From: Dethiosulfovibrio russensis
GTDB taxonomy: Bacteria; Synergistota; Synergistia; Synergistales; Dethiosulfovibrionaceae
DNA: 64,000 nt
Reading direction: 5' to 3'
NCBI RefSeq assembly: GCF_021568855.1
Contig: NZ_JAKGUG010000002.1
Span: 248,001-312,000 of the forward strand
A program made the translations under genes and the position numbers. Positions 62,713-64,000 of this stretch are shown piece after piece; position 1 is the stretch's first letter, and each line of letters starts with the position of its first letter. The notes under the pieces are model-generated. The model had not been told where the DNA came from, made no database searches, and saw nothing but the letters and a program-made list of their open reading frames with translations.

Positions 62713-64000
62713 ATGAGTCTCCTGTCTTCTGAAAAAGCATCCCAACTCTTGAACTTTCAATTCGAATCGAAGTTATTTTCTGCAAAAGCGCGAAATGTGG
62801 TTTCAAGTCAAACTAAAGAGATTGTGCATTCGGCATCTGTGGTTATGCAGCGTGTTCAGGAAAATTGTGCTGGAAGCGGGAAGCCTCCGGCAGGCGCCGA
62901 CCTTGCGGCCGTGGCTACCAGTTTTATCGATCTTGCTCCTCATGGGATCGATGGCCTGAAACAAAGGTTTTTCCGGCATAGAGACGTAAAACATCTTGCC
63001 TGGGCTCTCAGCTACAAAGATGAGGCTTGTCCGAAGTCCATCATGGAAAGTCCTTACTTTTCATTGGCCCTTGAAGTTATTGGGAGCATGCCGCAAAGGC
63101 GTTTTTTGCGGATCCTCTTCGATTTGCTGCTTTCAGAATGGAGCCAGATCCCTTCAGGTAATCGAAAACTCCTTCAGGCGTCATTGAAACAACTATTAGC
63201 TATCAGCAATGACAAAAATCGTTTTGTTCGTTTGCTCCAGAAGGAACATTTCTATTTTTTGGAGGAGAAAGGCCCGTATTTGCTTTCGTTGGAAATTCTT
63301 AAAGCCTCACATGAAGAATTAGAGTCCTTCCTGGATCCGGACCATATGAAATCCTCGGATCGGTTTACATCGCTGCCTTTTTTCGTCAATTCTCTTAAAG
63401 CCACAAGCTATTTCTTTGAAGTCGCTGCGTATACTATCGATGCTATCTGTGGACCGTATGCCATCGATAAAGCGGGTCAAACGGAGAAACTGAACAGAGT
63501 CCTTCCTTCCCTGGTGAAGTTGGCCGAAAAGCGCTTTATTGGCGCGGACCTCCGCAGGATCCTCGTTCCTATAATCGTCTGGATAGATAAACATCCTAGT
63601 GAGGGTGCGTCCTGGAAGGAACGTATCAAGGAACTGGCTATGCGTAAGGTCGGCGATCCCTATATCAAGGCCAATTGGGGTGGTTGGCCTGGGATCGGTG
63701 AAAGGCAAAAGAAAGCTCTCGATCTAGCGAGGGATATCCTGAATCGCTGGATCAGCGAGTCTCTCATTTCCCTTTTCTTTGAAAAGATTATGATCAACAA
63801 TGACCGCAAGGAGTTCTGGCTGCCCTATGCGGAGAAGCTATCGGTCAGAATTTTTTGTAATAAGGGTGATCTAAATAGTCTGAGAGAAGATTCAAGAATT
63901 ATAAATCAAATGGGGACTCGCTTGAGCCAGCTTAGGGGAACGGGGGCTGTCCTGGTGATGACTGCGGGGGACTATCTTCTGATCGAGTTCAGCACGGGAG
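62713..64000 (+). CDS. zorC: Zorya protein ZorC, 3' end cut by window edge
   Basis: Open from the ATG at 62713 to the window end (429 codons, no stop). Helical repeats fill most of it (GSMPQRRFLRILFDLLLSEW, SLVKLAEKRFIGADLRRILV). The late DRKEFWLPYAEK (about 364-375) and GDYLLIEF near the end fit the EH_Signature domain that defines ZorC. ZorC marks a type I (or III) Zorya system; the nuclease/helicase ZorD or a replacement should follow to the right. Confidence 0.85.
   Translation, partial: MSLLSSEKASQLLNFQFESKLFSAKARNVVSSQTKEIVHSASVVMQRVQENCAGSGKPPAGADLAAVATSFIDLAPHGIDGLKQRFFRHRDVKHLAWALSYKDEACPKSIMESPYFSLALEVIGSMPQRRFLRILFDLLLSEWSQIPSGNRKLLQASLKQLLAISNDKNRFVRLLQKEHFYFLEEKGPYLLSLEILKASHEELESFLDPDHMKSSDRFTSLPFFVNSLKATSYFFEVAAYTIDAICGPYAIDKAGQTEKLNRVLPSLVKLAEKRFIGADLRRILVPIIVWIDKHPSEGASWKERIKELAMRKVGDPYIKANWGGWPGIGERQKKALDLARDILNRWISESLISLFFEKIMINNDRKEFWLPYAEKLSVRIFCNKGDLNSLREDSRIINQMGTRLSQLRGTGAVLVMTAGDYLLIEFSTG

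Noticed and set aside
1-64000. tRNA, rRNA genes and CRISPR arrays
   Set aside because: Looking through the gaps between genes I saw no cloverleaf with a convincing T-loop and anticodon arm, no rRNA stretch and no regularly spaced repeats. A GTTCGAG near 59735 has no matching arms. A tRNA scan would settle this.

Overview
The window reads as bacterial chromosome around a replication origin, from an anaerobic, amino-acid-fermenting, Gram-negative-type organism. Iron-sulfur serine dehydratase, a flavodiiron protein, a TRAP transporter, an N-acyl-D-amino-acid deacylase and the ygeY/ygeW/hydantoinase/carbamate kinase set point that way. By recall, without a search, the best guess is Synergistota, something like Dethiosulfovibrio. 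Most genes are GC-rich, with many AGG, AGA and GGA codons. The stretch 55.2-56.4 kb and everything after about 59.6 kb look visibly more AT-rich and are probably acquired.

Layout. 1-14 kb: fumarase (cut by the left edge), nikR, ridA, a PAS/GGDEF cyclase, a DUF2993 secreted protein, an MFS pump, sdaAB-sdaAA, a UPF0182 membrane protein, fprA and a chemoreceptor. 14.4-24.3 kb: a lytic transglycosylase, then a leftward run panF-yhdT-unknown-dciA-mnmG-unknown-recF-dnaN-dnaA. DnaA boxes lie on both sides of dnaA, so oriC is here. 24.7-28.8 kb: a cysteine desulfurase-like gene and trkA-trkH. 28.8-30.1 kb: a hicBA toxin-antitoxin pair and a phage terminase scrap between two ~139-bp direct repeats. 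30-36 kb: small genes, then a leftward lysR-rsmG-parA-parB-atpZ-like operon. Three identical parS-like 16-mers and one variant lie within 10 kb of dnaA.

36.4-54.7 kb is one long rightward catabolic region: an M20 homologue with altered active-site residues, two PLP fold-II enzymes, an N-acyl-D-amino-acid deacylase, a TRAP transporter, YgeY, the carbamoyltransferase YgeW, a BMP-type four-gene ABC importer, a hydantoinase and carbamate kinase. A plausible joint role is import of N-acyl, ureido or ring amides, hydrolysis and carbamoyl transfer, and ATP recovery from carbamoyl phosphate. The substrate is unknown.

54.9-57.1 kb is a scar of transposase pieces and broken genes. It is followed by an alpha/beta hydrolase, panB and a DJ-1 family gene. 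60-64 kb holds zorA, zorB and the start of zorC, an anti-phage Zorya system that continues beyond the right edge.

The least explained signal is a ~196-bp structured repeat present in three full copies (14.1, 31.4 and 40.5 kb) and two fragments. Its helices show compensatory base changes, and it carries two hairpins with identical AGGAC loops.
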